Below, one piece after another: positions 36,301-45,100 of a DNA stretch of 64,000 bases (its first letter is position 1; every line of letters begins with the position of its first letter). Made by a program: the position numbers and the translations under genes. A model generated the notes under the pieces. That model worked only from the letters and a program-made list of their open reading frames with translations, did no database searches and was not told the origin of the DNA. The DNA comes from Macrosoma leucophasiata (lineage: Eukaryota; Arthropoda; Insecta; Lepidoptera; Hedylidae): assembly GCA_036365455.1 (NCBI GenBank), contig JAWQUS010000008.1, positions 20,815,501 through 20,879,500 on the forward strand. Direction: 5' to 3'.

Positions 36301-38308
36301 GTATCACAGCTTCCTCTTCGTATTGTACCTAGTAATAAGTTACAGTTAGCTGGCACACTTATTAATGTGCATCAACTCTTTGTTGCAGGTTCCAGAAAGA
36401 ATTGAGCTGTTTTCTCAACTTTCGAAGAGTATTGATATGGAGTTTAAAGAAGATACGGGTAAACCTCCCGATAAGTCGAAGAAAAATTCTGATATTCGAA
36501 GCACTGAAGTCAATGCCCTGAATTTGGAGGTGGAGACCCTGAGATGGCAGCTGGGACAGGTCAGTTAGACAATAATATGTCTTTACTCGTATGCTGTGTG
36601 TTCTGGTGCACCAGATTATGTGGTTATTTGATGTTTTTACGTGTCCGCAATGCGAACTTGAATTGCGAATGAATTTGCGAATTTAATACTTATTTCCTAC
36701 AGAACTATACATGCTTCTTGACTATGTTATTTAAGTGACAACTAACAGAGTATTATTTTCAGACTGAAACTAACAGACAGATGCATATAGCTTTGCTTAA
36801 GCAAATTGTGACTTTCTTGAATAGAGTCAAGGAACATATTGTGTGCCAGAAAATTGAAAGTCCTAGAAAAGAAAGTACACGTGGACTACCAAGATCGTTC
36901 AACGTGGCTGATTTGCCACGTTCTAGATCCGTCCTGCATGTCAACAAGAGTCTCGAATATTCTATCAATCCAAAAAAAATCAGTACACGAAAAATTAGCA
37001 AATCAATCAGCAATGTTAATGGATACAAAGATTACTGTAATGTTTGGTAAGTTGATCGTATTGTATAGATCTCAACTAGTACATTATTTACATATTCTTT
37101 GCTAGTGCTGATCGTCCGCAGCTTTGCATACGCAAAATTTAATTCAATCTAACTTCATAGGTACCAAGCTCCATTTAGAGTTAGTATGTAAGCGTGAATA
37201 TTCATATTATTTTACGAGTATATGCCAAGTCTTTTAAGCCATATTTTATATTCTATTACTTATTTATAAACGTACATTAAATACGTTTTAGCTAAAGAAT
37301 TTTTTGTCTTTGTCAGTTGCATTGTCAAATGTGCAGAATAGAAAAATACAAAGGAGAGGTTAGCAACACTTTAGCTACAATACGTTCATGAGTAAGGGGG
37401 TTATTCGATAGCAAAAATAAGAAGTTATTCCATATTAATCAAATTAAATATAAATCTAGGTAGACTAGGCACGAGAGGTATGTCAGGACCGGGATATCTG
37501 GTGCTCTACACTTTCTGCCTACCCCGTTAGGGACCTGGCGTGATACACACACACATAAATATAAATCTATTTTGATATGTATTATGCTGCGAGTGTAAGT
37601 TCTAACATTAATTATCTTCTTAGGAATCAGTCGAAGCTGTCTTTTGCACCTGAAAACGATACTGGACAGAAAATCACCGAAGAGATGACAAGACTCATTA
37701 CTCTTGCCAATACAGTTCTTAGCACCAAACTACCCGATCTCGTATGTGCCTGTACAGAGGGAATCGAGAATGACACTATAAACTTAAGTGAAAATAACGA
37801 AACAGAAACGGATACACAGAAGCTTTCATCTGATTCATTAAATTTGATTCAAAAACATTCTAATGATTCTATGGACTTGAATATTAATAACAACAGTCAT
37901 AACAACTGTAATACAAAAAATTTGTTCAGTAAAGCTACCGACAGAGTTTTGAAAGATTATCTAACGACTCCTACGTTAAGCTGCGTTTTAGAGAATGACT
38001 TTTCTGAAGTCAAATTATATGAAAATGAACAAGAACAGCTTAATGGAATGGAGTCACCAAATGGGAAAGGCACGCAAAGTTTAATCGATTTTAATCACGC
38101 ATCTCATTTTATCGAAGACGAGAGTGGGTTTTCATCGATGAGCTCGTTTCAAGAGATAGGTATACCGATTATAAGTATAATACCACCATCACCTTGTAAA
38201 GAAGTCAGTTACATGGAAGAGCTACCCGATGTTCTAGAAGAGACAGAAAAATGGAAATCGGATGCCATTGAACTCGATAAACAAAGTGTGAAAGTGTTCT
38301 GGGTTTAA
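25299..38308 (+). CDS. Coiled-coil protein of unknown function, 4 coding exons, 442 aa
   Basis: Exons I join: 25299-25487, 36389-36559, 36763-37046 and 37624-38308. Donors are GTAAGT, GTCAGT and GTAAGT; acceptors follow TTGTTGCAG, TTATTTTCAG and CTTCTTAG. Phases agree (0, 0, 2) and the joined frame is open to TAA. Residues 1-63 are basic then Ser-rich (MRINEAFKRF, SSESLASSLLERV). About residues 103-147 read as a coiled coil with spaced Leu/Ile/Val. Residues 155-200 are Arg/Ser/Lys-rich. The last 227 residues are acidic and Asn/Ser-rich, with a block ESGFSSMSSFQEIG near the end. The C-terminus is VFWV, which fits a class II PDZ ligand (inference). I recognise no enzyme domain; a cytoskeletal or scaffold role is only a guess. 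The start ATG is the first in an open exon, and an upstream exon is possible. Intron 1 (10.9 kb) could hide a further exon. Confidence 0.78.
25934..26009. repeat. Hairpin, 27-bp arms (1 mismatch), 22-nt loop
   Basis: Arms 25934-25960 and 25983-26009; pairing goes on less well for ~11 bp outward. In intron 1 of the coiled-coil gene. Size is in the pre-miRNA range, but near-perfect pairing is also what a small foldback element gives. Confidence 0.85.
26445..26870 (+). mobile_element. Helitron-like / low-complexity element with CTGT microsatellite
   Basis: TATACTTATAATAAATCTG start, AGATCGATACCGAACACAAA, a (CTGT)n run at 26563-26620, then CTACCGGTCCGATTACAATG. The right end is not clear. Confidence 0.45.
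26925..27120 (-). repeat. Related interspersed repeat (reverse), next to a Helitron-like element
   Basis: GTACCTAAAAGGTAAAAACGG, a TCTGTCCG run, GGCTGTATCTCATAAATAG and GATAGCTAGAAAGC, the same order as 3893. Confidence 0.55.
27159..27778 (+). mobile_element. Helitron-like element with internal tandem units
   Basis: Same family as 20355-20857: same start words, ends GGTCGCGGGCACAGCTAG. The middle holds about three units of ~125 bp, each with GGAGTGT-CCGACTTTGACGG, GATAGCTGATGT and CTACTTTTATCTCCATACA. Confidence 0.65.
27779..28834. other. Intronic, nothing recognised
   Basis: Within intron 1 of the coiled-coil gene. No exon-like frame and no repeat I can name. Confidence 0.45.
28835..28935. 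repeat. Poly-T followed by GC-rich repeat fragment
   Basis: About 19 T, then GGTCTGGCTTTGTGTAGGCG and CGAGACGGCACTAGTCTAC. Likely the tail of a reverse-oriented retroposon. Confidence 0.4.
29448..29650 (-). repeat. Family A repeat, reverse, internally deleted
   Basis: TTTATGTCACCAAGTGACAA, then ACACGATAGCACTGAACACT and CTCTACTACCAGTAAA. Confidence 0.65.
29650..30199. other. Intronic; GC-rich patch of unknown nature (29810-29960)
   Basis: GGACGACGAGCGTGTCCC, GGGCCCTACCGGATGCCGG and GCATGACGGGCTTGCC stand out from the AT-rich surroundings. No frame or family recognised; could be a MITE interior. Confidence 0.35.
30200..30398 (-). repeat. Family A repeat, reverse, old
   Basis: Recognisable order GCGTTTCTACCTCTGAAGCC, CGCCTCTGTGACAGTTA, TGCTGAACACTAGC and ACTACCTCCAGTA, but well diverged. 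Confidence 0.5.
30482..30724 (-). repeat. Family A repeat, reverse, well kept
   Basis: GATGTTAAGTGATGACTGCA through GAGCTCTACCACCAGTAA with few changes, so a young copy. It lies only ~80 bp from the older copy before it. Confidence 0.8.
30836..31650. other. Intronic, nothing recognised
   Basis: A 78-codon minus-strand frame at 30836-31072 shows no domain. Confidence 0.4.
31690..31905 (-). repeat. Family A repeat, reverse, 5' part
   Basis: GCAAATGCGTTGCCACCCCTG to CTACAACCAGTAAG. Confidence 0.7.
31910..32544. other. Intronic; GC-rich CCGGA/CGGACC-bearing stretch (32205-32515)
   Basis: Several CGGATC / CCGGATT / GGTCCG words in both orientations suggest a foldback or MITE-like element, but I could not define its ends. 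Confidence 0.3.
32545..32735 (-). repeat. Family E repeat, reverse
   Basis: GGATTGGCGATCGCAGTGGC, TAGAATGGTTTGACTGCCAT and TGGTGGCGTCGCCACG. Confidence 0.65.
32872..33225 (+). mobile_element. 5S-rRNA-like SINE, copy 3, followed by an AT repeat
   Basis: Full-length copy (TGGCCCCGCGGCTTGTGTAG start). The ATTATTAT tail leads into a long TATATA run. Confidence 0.75.
33219..33310. repeat. TA microsatellite
   Basis: TATATA runs broken once by TTTTTTTAT. Apparent frames across it (Tyr/Ile runs) are not genes. Confidence 0.9.
33683..33972 (+). repeat. Family A repeat, near full length, in intron 1
   Basis: TTACTGGTGGTAGAGCTCCAG to CATTACATAAAAAAAAG. Confidence 0.8.
34140..34722 (+). mobile_element. 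Helitron-like non-autonomous element in intron 1
   Basis: CCCCTGCCGCGTCTGTCTGTC start and an end CGAGCGAAGCCGCTAG followed by T. Non-coding; the apparent frames in it are chance. Confidence 0.5.
34723..35738. other. Intronic, nothing recognised before the tRNA-like sequence
   Basis: AT-rich; no exon-like frame. Confidence 0.45.
35739..35814 (+). tRNA. tRNA-like gene or tRNA pseudogene (anticodon uncertain, AGA by position)
   Basis: The ends pair as a 7-bp acceptor stem (GACTTCA with TGAAGTC). Inside are an A-box-like TAGCTCAATTGG with a GCTC/GAGC D stem, and a B box GAGTTCAAGTC with a perfect GCGAG/CTCGC T stem and 7-nt loop. The anticodon arm CTGGA-CTAGATT-CCCAG has one A-C mismatch. The loop puts AGA at 34-36, yet there is no long serine-type variable arm. 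So this is either a decayed tRNA or the head of a tRNA-derived SINE. It lies in intron 1 of the coiled-coil gene. Confidence 0.42.
37450..37556 (+). mobile_element. 3' end of the same LINE family, in intron 3 of the coiled-coil gene
   Basis: About 100 bp (GGCACGAGAGGTATGTCAGG ... GTTAGGGACCTGGCGTGATA, then ACACACACA) match the 3' end of the LINE at 60380-60475. A very short truncated copy. Confidence 0.8.
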
Positions 38309-38473
38309 TTTTCAAAAATGTACAAATTCTTATACTGTTCTGGAAGCAGTTGGAAATGGCTTCAAATCATTTCAGGAATGAGATATTGATCTAATTTATA
38401 TGATGATTAGAGTAAGACTTAGATATTAACATTGCGATGCCGTATTTTTAATTTATAACATTTCCGAATATGA

Positions 38474-38492
38474 AATAAATTTTTGAATAAAA
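38474..38492 (+). promoter_or_regulatory. Polyadenylation signals of the coiled-coil gene
   Basis: Two AATAAA hexamers (38474-38479 and 38487-38492) lie about 170 bp after the stop codon at 38308, in AT-rich sequence. This is the expected place for cleavage and polyadenylation. Confidence 0.6.
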
Positions 38493-38499
38493 AATAGTG

Positions 38500-39227
38500 T
38501 TTTATTTTAAACACACGAAATTGATGCAAGTAACAAATTTGGATGGATTGTATTGGACAACAGCTTGCGTAGAGTAGGCACGGATTGAAATCAAACTATG
38601 CTCTAATATTACGTTATTTTTGACTATTTACAGTGTTTCTAAAAAAATTGAACAATGCATTTTAATTAAAGTATATTTCGACGCAGTTAACTGTTTAGTT
38701 TTCCTAAAAAAAAAACAAGTTCAAAGGAAAGATTTTTCTGTAACAGTAGTTTAGTCTCTAGTCTATACTACTGTTTTGAACCAGCAGCTGGATTTGGATA
38801 CCTAATAAAGTTAATACTTAGTAATACGAGTACTTACACGATACTGAGTGAGAGTCTGAAAAGAATAACGTTTTAATTTATTTTTTTTCCGATTTGATTC
38901 ACGAACTTTTTAACTAATTTAGAATTTAAAAATATTAAATGAGCTGGTTCAGGCTCTGTTTGTTTTCTCTAGAAAAAATATTTTATTTTGAAAATGTATT
39001 TTTCTACTTCCTGTAGGTACTGTGATATAAACTCTAAGTTGTTTATTAAATTAAATGACAGTCTTAAAATACCCATAAGTAATTAAATAGTTAATTTTGT
39101 TTTTAATATTGTACATAATTACAAGACAGTGATAATAATCATACAACTACCTAAATAGAAAGCGACTATTGCTTAATCTGGTTTTCTACGATGTAATTCT
39201 GTTTGTGTAACGAACCCAACAGATCTC
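38500..39227. other. Intergenic, nothing recognised
   Basis: AT-rich DNA after the coiled-coil gene; no frame or repeat. Confidence 0.5.
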
Positions 39228-39296
39228 TTGGTTGGTAGGTAGTAACTACCAACCAATTAAATGCTTGGGTACCTACAAGGTACCCAAGCATTTAAT
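39228..39296. repeat. Two adjoining perfect hairpins beside the mariner element
   Basis: First: 11-bp arms 39228-39238 and 39246-39256. Second: 19-bp arms 39256-39274 and 39278-39296 around ACA. The mariner end is 14 bp away. Confidence 0.93.
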
Positions 39297-39310
39297 CGAA
39301 CATCATAATA

Positions 39311-40350
39311 TTAGATTGGGGAAAAAGTTTCTTCGCATTTTTTAAGATAATTCAAAACATTTTTTAATATAGTATTTAAATTTAACTAAAGTATGTATGT
39401 ACCATTTTGTTCGATAACCTTTTGCCAACTTGTAGGTAGGGACATAATCCCATTGCTATAAAAATTTTGGGACTTCTCATCAAAATACCGCGACAAGTGG
39501 ATTTGGCAGTCCTCTCGTGATGTTAACCTAACATTGCATAAAGAATTCTGAAGAGACCGAAACAGGTGGAAATATGAAGGTGCAAGGTCAGGACTATACG
39601 GCGGATGCATTAACACCTCCCAGCCAAACTCTCTTAATTTTTGCTGAGTGGCTATAGATGTGTGAGGTCTAGCGTTATCATGATGAAACACCACACCCCT
39701 TCTGTTGATCAATTCCTGCCGCTTTCTCTCAACTTCTTGATTTAATCTCATCAGTTGTTCGCAGTAGAGTTCAGAATTGATAGTTCTGCCTGGCTGTAAT
39801 AGCTCATAATGAATAATGCCCTTCCAATCCCACCACACACACACAACATCACCTTATTGCGAGTTAACCCGGGTTTCGCCACAGTCTGTGAAACCTGACC
39901 GGCCTTTGACCACGACCTTTTTCGCACGTTCTTGTCGTACGTGATCCACTATTCATCACCAGTTATCAGCTTCTTCAAAAATGATTCGGTTTCATTACGT
40001 CGTAATAGTCCGGATTGAAAACGCTTAAACCAAATTTGTGCTACTCTCATAGACACTGCACTAGGTCCACAAACATCGCAAATTTTTTTCGCTGCTTGCG
40101 TTGCATATTTACCTTTTTTGTAGTAAAATTTTAAAATGTATCGAATTTCTTCATTAGATTCAGTCATCTTGACAGTACGAAAAACAAATGAAAATCACAC
40201 ATTTGCCTAATTTGAATTTGGAATTATGTTCTTTAAAATTTTAACTTTCAATGATACCAAAACCAGCCAGATACAAATACTATACAGCCAAAGAGATTTT
40301 ATTACAAGTTCATACATACTATAATGCGAAAAGACTTTTTCTCCAACCTA
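39311..40350 (-). mobile_element. Mariner element, internally deleted and inactive
   Basis: Bounded by ~30-bp inverted repeats (left TTAGATTGGGGAAAAAGTTT, right in reverse TAGGTTGGAGAAAAAGTCTT) with TA at 39309-39310 and 40351-40352. Transposase reads on the minus strand. The N-terminus (40167 down) has the helix-turn-helix start, then WFKRFQSG jumps straight to RNETESFLKKLITGDE, so about 250-300 bp are missing. A stop follows GDE, a GT-repeat gain shifts frame near 39850, then HHDNARPH and HPPYSPDLAPS follow. The third catalytic Asp (normally APSD) is Tyr. Total ~1.04 kb against ~1.3 kb for intact mariners. Confidence 0.9.
39386..40167 (-). pseudogene. Mariner transposase remnant
   Basis: Two open pieces, 40167-39949 and 39844-39386, joined by a stretch still readable as WITYDKNVRKRSWSKAGQ after an in-frame stop. 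The DD34D signature is broken: first Asp (TGDE) and second Asp (HDNARPH) are present, third is Tyr. A segment of roughly 80-90 residues between the DNA-binding and catalytic parts is absent. Confidence 0.88.
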
Positions 40351-40751
40351 TATGATCATTGTAAGTAGAAAGGTACAAGTATATGTAACACCTCACTATG
40401 GCAATGAATGCAAGTCTACATAAAATGTACTAATATTCGTCCCTGGCTGAGAATATATTCTTATTAATAAATAGTCAGCTTCATCATTTTTAGTATTCAA
40501 TCCTGTAATGGTAGACATGATAGATAATATAGGTTTCGGGGGTGGCAACGCATCTGCATTTTGACCTCAGAAGATTCGATATGAACGTTGAGTTTTCTTA
40601 AAATTTCTAATCTTCCTCTCAACTATCTATTTCCTTTTCTTTCATAAAAACCTACGGACTATTACAAAAACAACAAAAAAATAAACAAGAATGAGCAAAT
40701 CAGTCCAGCCGTTCTGGGCTTTGCAACACATTTAGAGATTCATTTTTATTT

Positions 40752-40960
40752 TCGACGACCCGATTAGTCCAGCGGTGTGAGATGACCGTTTGATTCGAAG
40801 GGTCGCGGGTTCGATCCCCGCACCGGGACAAATATTTGTATGGCCTACAGATATTTGTTTCGGGTGTGGGTGTTTGTGTATGTGTTGTATGTGTACAACG
40901 GCCCCCACGACACATGTTTTACCTACTGTGAGACTGTACGTGTAAGCGTATTTCGTATTT
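40752..40960 (+). mobile_element. tRNA-headed SINE (family C)
   Basis: GACGACCCGATTAGTCCAGCGG head with B box GGGTTCGATCCCCGC, then ATATTTGTATGGCCTACAGA, TTCGGGTGTGGGTG and GTACAACGGCCC. Sits between the mariner element and the mutarotase-like gene. Confidence 0.78.
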
Positions 40961-41118
40961 TATTTTATTTATATGAAATATTCTTACTCAAGAAGTATTT
41001 TAATTGTAAGTAAGAAAGTCAATTAATTTGGAATTGTTTTGTTTCTGAAAGAATCGCCAACCTTAGAAACTTGCACGTCAAAATCTTTGTTTAGAACTTT
41101 CCCTGAGTTGCCTGAGTT

Positions 41119-41460
41119 TCAACGCTGAAGCACCACCACTCGCAACTTTGAATAGGTATTACACGAAACTATACGGTAAACAAAATAATCAATAATGTCG
41201 TTAGGTTGCGAAACGTCAGTAGCCTTGAATATACTATGAATCACTTCGATTCGCAATGAGCGATATAGTGAAAACTGTTTATCAAACCAGCCTTGCATAT
41301 TACGGCAATGGATGGAGAAACCATGTTCATTAAACAAAAAAAAATAATCAAAATTATGCATTGAGGTAGGCGTATTGGTAGATTTGACCAAAGAGTATAC
41401 AAATACTACGTAAGGTTTTAACGATTTAGTAGCGAGTTGCCGACTATCGCTATCGCACAT
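41119..41460 (-). CDS. Open frame of 113 codons between the coiled-coil and mutarotase-like genes, unknown
   Basis: One uninterrupted minus-strand frame with varied composition (contains GWFDKQFSLYRSLRIEVIHS). No domain recognised, no splice partner or polyadenylation signal assigned. It does not match any repeat family seen here. It could be a single-exon orphan or chance. Confidence 0.2.
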   Translation of the reverse strand: MCDSDSRQLATKSLKPYVVFVYSLVKSTNTPTSMHNFDYFFLFNEHGFSIHCRNMQGWFDKQFSLYRSLRIEVIHSIFKATDVSQPNDIIDYFVYRIVSCNTYSKLRVVVLQR

Positions 41461-42131
41461 AGCTCACTTTTAAACAATTCTATAAAATATGTTGCATTAC
41501 GCCAAGTTGATAAAACGTTTATAGGTTCAATAGTTTTTATTATCATCACAATACAGATTACTATAATATTTTGTTATTTGATTTTCAATGTTGTAGTTGT
41601 AGTTCCCAAGTAACTAATACCCATCCCCTATAAGTACTTAACTGCTATATTTAATATCACTACGGATAAGTGCGTAATTATCCTACGTAACTTCAAAATA
41701 AAACGATAGTAGTCACTTTTGCTTTAGTCATTGCGGTCACTTTAAACCATCAAATAATGGTCCAACAATTTAGGCAGGAGGTAAGGCAATTCTTAATGCT
41801 TTATTATTTAAATCAGAGGTAGATTATTACCTATTAAAAATGTTCGAAAAGGTAGATATTAATTGAAATATCCAGTAGGTATTGACTGAAAAACATACTC
41901 TAAGCACAGTCTAAAGAAAACGAACATGTTAACTCTAAGGTTCTCTGTTCTTTTTACATTAAAACCTTATTACACTTTTAAAGCTGTAAAATTTGTATCA
42001 ATCAAAGTCATAAAAATTACAATTAAATGTCACTTGCGCAAAAAATGAGAAAATTTTAGATGTTATCAAATAAATTTTGTAAATGTAAATAAAAATATAT
42101 TTGGCAATAGTAACCAAAATTCTTAGTGAAA

Positions 42132-45100
42132 ATGGCTGACGAAGAATTAGAAGAGAAGGCAAGTGGGGATTCAGATGTTAGACATATAAAGAATCCAGAG
42201 CCTGAACCTGTTAAAGTCCCTGACGTGGAACTAATCGTTGATGGATTTGGCTTTATGCCAAAAAATCATCCGGCAAAAACTAAAGACCGCGGATCTGATT
42301 TGTTTCGTAAGACATCAAAGAAAACATCTGATAAAATCGAAGAAATCGAGCCCGAGCAATCCAGTCCATGTGCATCGAGCTCTAACATTGACATCGTAAG
42401 AAGGTATACCTGGCGAACGAAGAACCGGATGATTGTTCAGGTAAAGTTGGAAAACCGTAGCACAAATTGAACATTGAAATTTAAATTCGTAATTAGATAA
42501 TTATATTGATATAGTAGTAGTATTCGATAACTTGTAAACCTTACTTATACCTACTACTACTGTAATTGTTTTCGCTTATTAATAACACACAGTATCTCAC
42601 AACTGTACCCAATAGATACGAGTTCAGCGTTGACCTAGGCTGATGCAGGTTTTCAACTGGGAAACATAAATAACTAGTAACAAACGGATTTCAGATCATA
42701 TGAACTTTTGTTTAAACGTTCCAGTTTTTCAAACCAAACTTTGTACAAAGTATAGTAATATGTAGGTAGGATATTTGTTTTTCGTAAAATAGGCTAGTAA
42801 AATAGGACGCGAGCTTACGTGATAAACGACAAGATCAGTATCCATTCTCAACATTGGAATTTAACTATTTTTTGGTAAATATTTAGTAATTTATTAATAC
42901 TGTACTGTATTTCAGGTCATAACGTATGGGGCCACAATAACATCTATCCAAGTGCCCGATAAAAAAGGAGTTCCTGATGACGTAGTTGCTGGTTTTGATA
43001 CGTTGGAAGGTACTTTATAAATTTTATTGTTTGTATTTGAATAATTGGTACCTACGTTAGATACAGCGGTAATTACGCTCCTGCCATTCATGTGAACTGT
43101 ATGCCTGTTTGACACCTTAATAACAAAAAAATAATAAATTTAATGACACTAAACAAAGTAACAAGTACGATTACTAATTATAGGTATATTAATTGCACAT
43201 TACAGAATACTTTCAGTCTCAAAATCCATACTTCGGTGCGACGATTGGCCGCTACGCCAACCTGATACGCGATGGTACGGTGGTGGTGCGACCATCGGGC
43301 AGAATGTATATGCTATCTTTGAACAAAGGACATGATCATTACAATGGTGGATACGTTGGTTTTGATAAGGTGGGATAATGTTTTAGTACTTTTTTATATA
43401 AAGTTTATGTTGTACTAGCTGACCTGGCAAACTTCGTATTGCCTCAGAATGCAATAATGTGTCAAAGGTTTGATAGATACGGACTATTTGTATGGAAAAT
43501 GAAGTTGTGATTTTTACTATTTCCCTTCAATTTCTTCATATTTTCTTACCTTTTAAACCTTCCCTGGACTTCCAAAAATCATTTAAAACCAAAATTATCC
43601 AAATCGGTCCAGCCGTTCTCGACTTTTAGCGAGACTAACGAACAGCAATAAATTTATATATATATATATAGATAAAATTTTACAAATAGCAAAAAAAAAA
43701 ATTTCTTTTTCATAAAGCATATTAAAATAGGCTCGACTGAATGCATGTATTTACATCCCTTTATGTTAATTCCCCTTATGTTTTATTTTGTTAAGAAGGT
43801 GGCATACAAGCATGCAGCTTATATTGATTTTAAAAACCAAATTTCAAAATGCAGATGCGTTGCCACCCCTGAGACCTAAGTTGTTACGTCTGCGATAGTT
43901 ATTACTTGGTCATACATTACCATCTAACCGGAACACGATAGTGCAGAACACTACCATTTGGCGGCAGCTAGATTAGGTATTGCGGTGGTGCCTACGCCCT
44001 CGAGCTCCTGCATTGGAACTCTACCATCAGTTATGTCTTAAGATTTCTCATAGTCTTCCTTACGTTATTTTCAGGTGAACTGGCGTTCATACGTCACTGG
44101 CAATAAGGTGGTGATGAGCCACGTGTCTGAGCGGTTTCACGAAGGGTACCCCGGCACGGTGATGGCGCAGGTCTCGTTCGAGGTCACCTGCGACAACACC
44201 TTGCAGATCGAAATGAAATGCACCACCAGCGAACCGACTGTTGTCAATTTGACCAGCGCTCCGTTTTTCAATCTGGCCGGTCATGTAAGTTCATTGTTGT
44301 TTTAGAAGACTTCATCATTTCCACTGAAAAACTGCTGGGGCCTCCTTAAAAGGCGGATATGCCATATTTGCCACGCGGCATGGCCCCGCGGCTGGTGTAG
44401 ATCGTAAGCGATCTACTCGGTTAAGCATTACGGGCGCGTTTGGGTGTGTGATGGGTGACCGCCAGTGACAAAGTAAAATGCGCGTTTCCGTGCTTCGGGG
44501 TGCACGTTAAGCCGTCGGTTCCGGTTACTGTCGATAGATAGCAGTCAAAACCTTGTCGGAGGCCTTATGGGCAGTTTGAAAACATCCGACAGCTGGTTGG
44601 CCACTAACCCGTATCGCCACCAATCCGCATCGGAGCAGCGTGGTGGAGTAAGCTCAAGGCCTCCCCCCAAAAAGGGGAGAGACTCGTGCCCAGCAGTGGG
44701 ACGTATAATGGGTTGCCATTATTATAATTATTATATCCCCTCAGGCCTTGGTACCAATGGCAACTTTGTTATTATTTTAGAATTATTTTTTTATCTATAA
44801 CTTCTACATGATATTGGAACTGACAAAAAACAGTGCTATAAATAATATTACATATATCGTTTTCCAGAAATCAGGACAAGAAACATTATACGACCACATT
44901 GTGACTGTGAATGCAGACAAATACACAGTTGCCGACGATGACGGTGTTGTTACAGGTAATGATCAAAATTTTCAATCTTACCCTCAATTACTTTATAATA
45001 AATATGCTGTCAATATGCTCTACGACGAAGCATTCCTTTCACCGTACGGAGAGGTCACCTGATGCTCATATGGCAACGATGTGGCCACGAATGTTCATTC

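Noticed and set aside
42089..42131. TATA-like AATATATTT upstream of the mutarotase-like ATG
   Set aside because: The whole region is AT-rich, so the match has little weight.
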